6,689 bases of DNA from Actinomycetes bacterium (lineage in GTDB: Bacteria; Actinomycetota; Actinomycetes; Actinomycetales; Microbacteriaceae). The translations under genes and the position numbers were made by a program. Below the pieces are notes generated by a model. The model saw only the letters and a list, made by a program, of their open reading frames with translations, ran no database searches and was not told where the DNA came from. The DNA is taken from NCBI GenBank assembly GCA_023431405.1, contig JAEYVZ010000024.1:1-6689 (forward strand), written 5' to 3'. Positions 5,279-6,689 of the stretch are shown one piece after another (the first letter of the stretch is position 1; each line of letters opens with the position of its first letter).

Positions 5279-6689
5279 ACCGCACCCGTCGTCTTGTCAC
5301 CGTCACCGCGGTCGCCGTCGTGGCATCCCTCGCCCTGTCGGCGTGCGGTGTGCTCTGGGACCCGAAGACGACCGCGTCGCCGCGCCCCAGCAGCGCCGCC
5401 CCCGACACGAGCGGCGCACCCGAAGGCTTCGAGGACTTCTACGGGCAGTCGCTGTCGTGGGAGTCGTGCGAGGGCGTCGACGACGGTGTGTACGAGTGCA
5501 CCGACGTGACGGCGCCGCTCGACTGGACCGACCCGTCCGGCGCCACGATCGAGCTCGCCGTCATCCGCCGCCTCGCCGACGACGGCGACCCGATCGGCTC
5601 GCTGCTCACGAACCCCGGCGGCCCCGGATCGAGCGGCTACGACCTCATCGCCGACAGCGCGAAGTTCGCCGTCGGGGCGGAGCTGGCCCGGTCGTTCGAC
5701 GTGGTCGGCTTCGATCCGCGCGGTGTGGGCCGCTCGACGGCGGTGCGCTGCCTCGACCCGAAGGGGATGGACGCCTACCTGTACGACATCCCCGCAGATC
5801 CCCGCGGCACCGACGGCTGGGAGCAGGAGCTCACCGAGCGCGCGCAGGAGTTCGCCGACGCCTGCGAGGCCAACAGCGACGGCATCCTGCCGTACATCAC
5901 GACCGACAACGCCGCCCGAGACCTCGACCTGCTGCGAGCCGTGCTCGGCGATGAGCAGCTGTACTACATCGGCTACTCGTACGGCACGTTCCTCGGTGCG
6001 ACCTACGCGAAGCTCTTCCCCGGCAAGGTCGGGCGCCTCGTGCTCGACGGGGCGATCGATCCGTCGATCAGCGGTCTCGAACTCGGCACGACGCAGGCGG
6101 CAGGGTTCGAATCGGCGCTGCGCGCGTACATGGCCGACTGCCTCGACGACCGCGACTGCCCCTTCAGCGGCAGCGTCGACGACGCCATGGCCGACCTGGG
6201 AACACTCCTCGCGAGCGTCGACCGGTCGCCGCTGCGCAACGCCGACGGGCGGATGCTGGGCGCCGACACGCTCGTCACGGCCATCATCGCGGCGCTGTAC
6301 TCGCAGGGCAGCTGGGCCTACCTCACGCAGGCGCTCACCGACACGCTCGCCGGCGACCCCGAAGTCGCCTTCGTGCTCGCCGACTTCTACAACGGCCGCG
6401 CCGCCGACGGCAGCTACGACGACAACTCCGCCGAAGCCTTCCGCGCCTACAACTGCATGGACTACCCGGCAGTCGACGACGAGAAGGCGGAGGCCGACGC
6501 CGATGCCCTCGTCAAGGAGAAGGCTCCGACGATCGCACCGTACTGGGAAGGCGTCGACGTGTGCGAGATGTGGCCGGCGACACCCACCGGCGTGCGCGAG
6601 AAGATCAGCGCCGACGGAGCCGCGCCCATCCTGGGGATCCGCACGACCCACCACCCCGCGACCCCCAACCACTGGTCCGTGTCGCTCGC
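5275..6689 (+). CDS. Exported alpha/beta hydrolase, tripeptidyl-aminopeptidase-like lipoprotein, 3' end missing
   Basis: 471 residues are visible; the gene runs off the window. A basic N-terminus (MNRTRRL), a hydrophobic stretch and the lipobox LSAC predict lipid attachment at Cys24 after export. A Ser/Pro/Thr-rich linker follows. The hydrolase fold shows TNPGGPGSSG (112-121, oxyanion region), VGFDPRGVGRS (144-154) and the nucleophile elbow GYSYG with Ser235. Paired cysteines around ESCEG and YECTD, and later DCLDDRDC, fit this exported family (SlpD/SlpE/CaeA-like, with a C-terminal TAP-like domain), which cleaves short peptides or esters outside the cell. The substrate cannot be told from sequence. 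Oddity: the motif that normally contains the catalytic acid, xDPATP, reads HHPATP, so His460 replaces Asp. The catalytic histidine would lie beyond the window. The GTG start overlaps holB by four bases and has a good ribosome binding site, so it is probably cotranscribed with holB. Confidence 0.9.
   Translation, partial: MNRTRRLVTVTAVAVVASLALSACGVLWDPKTTASPRPSSAAPDTSGAPEGFEDFYGQSLSWESCEGVDDGVYECTDVTAPLDWTDPSGATIELAVIRRLADDGDPIGSLLTNPGGPGSSGYDLIADSAKFAVGAELARSFDVVGFDPRGVGRSTAVRCLDPKGMDAYLYDIPADPRGTDGWEQELTERAQEFADACEANSDGILPYITTDNAARDLDLLRAVLGDEQLYYIGYSYGTFLGATYAKLFPGKVGRLVLDGAIDPSISGLELGTTQAAGFESALRAYMADCLDDRDCPFSGSVDDAMADLGTLLASVDRSPLRNADGRMLGADTLVTAIIAALYSQGSWAYLTQALTDTLAGDPEVAFVLADFYNGRAADGSYDDNSAEAFRAYNCMDYPAVDDEKAEADADALVKEKAPTIAPYWEGVDVCEMWPATPTGVREKISADGAAPILGIRTTHHPATPNHWSVSL

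Noticed and set aside
5056..6672. A 538-codon open frame on the minus strand opposite holB's end and the hydrolase
   Set aside because: Its Val/Gly/Arg-rich translation has no motifs, and the + strand carries a clear signal peptide and hydrolase signatures over the same DNA.
1..6689. tRNA, rRNA, CRISPR array, insertion sequence or phage genes
   Set aside because: No cloverleaf-like segment, spaced repeat array, terminal inverted repeats, transposase or integrase motif was seen on either strand. Codon use looks uniform across all genes.

Overview
The window is ordinary, tightly packed, very GC-rich bacterial chromosome, with all genes on the + strand. Strong G/C preference at third codon positions, frequent GTG starts, a lysine-tailed topoisomerase I with no zinc fingers, a leaderless-looking TANNNT promoter and the gene order all point to an actinobacterium. 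Recurrent GGATGC/GCATCC words and the style of the encoded proteins suggest Microbacteriaceae (Microbacterium-like). That family-level placement is inference from memory of such genomes, not a search result.

Layout. Bases 1-610 hold the end of a Tad/Flp pilus locus: a truncated TadE-like minor pilin and a second small TadE-like protein of the kind found beside the DECH-box helicase and secretion genes in actinobacteria (Rv3655c/Rv3654c type). A 73-base gap (611-683) carries a small hairpin, a possible -10 element and a good Shine-Dalgarno. It separates the pilus genes from topA (684-3389, DNA topoisomerase I), which overlaps tmk (3386-4033, thymidylate kinase) by four bases. A 63-base gap (4034-4096) contains a TANNNT hexamer seven bases before the ATG of holB (4097-5278, DNA polymerase III delta-prime), so holB probably makes a leaderless transcript. 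holB overlaps by four bases a secreted, probably lipid-anchored alpha/beta hydrolase of the tripeptidyl-aminopeptidase-like family (5275 to beyond the window end).

How the genes fit together. topA, tmk and holB serve DNA replication: template supercoiling, dTTP supply and clamp loading. The Tad genes and the exported hydrolase are cell-surface functions that simply sit next to them. The order Tad genes - topA - tmk - holB - exported hydrolase resembles a known actinobacterial arrangement.

I found no undescribed system. Points worth a second look are a histidine where the hydrolase family has its catalytic aspartate, at the extreme window end; loss of the zinc-binding cysteines and the SRC cysteine in HolB; the leaderless holB promoter; a GCA-TCN codon-context bias; and a 19-base alternating purine-pyrimidine tract about 90 bases upstream of topA. 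No tRNA, rRNA, CRISPR array, insertion sequence or attachment site was seen, and no gene-free stretch exceeds 75 bases.
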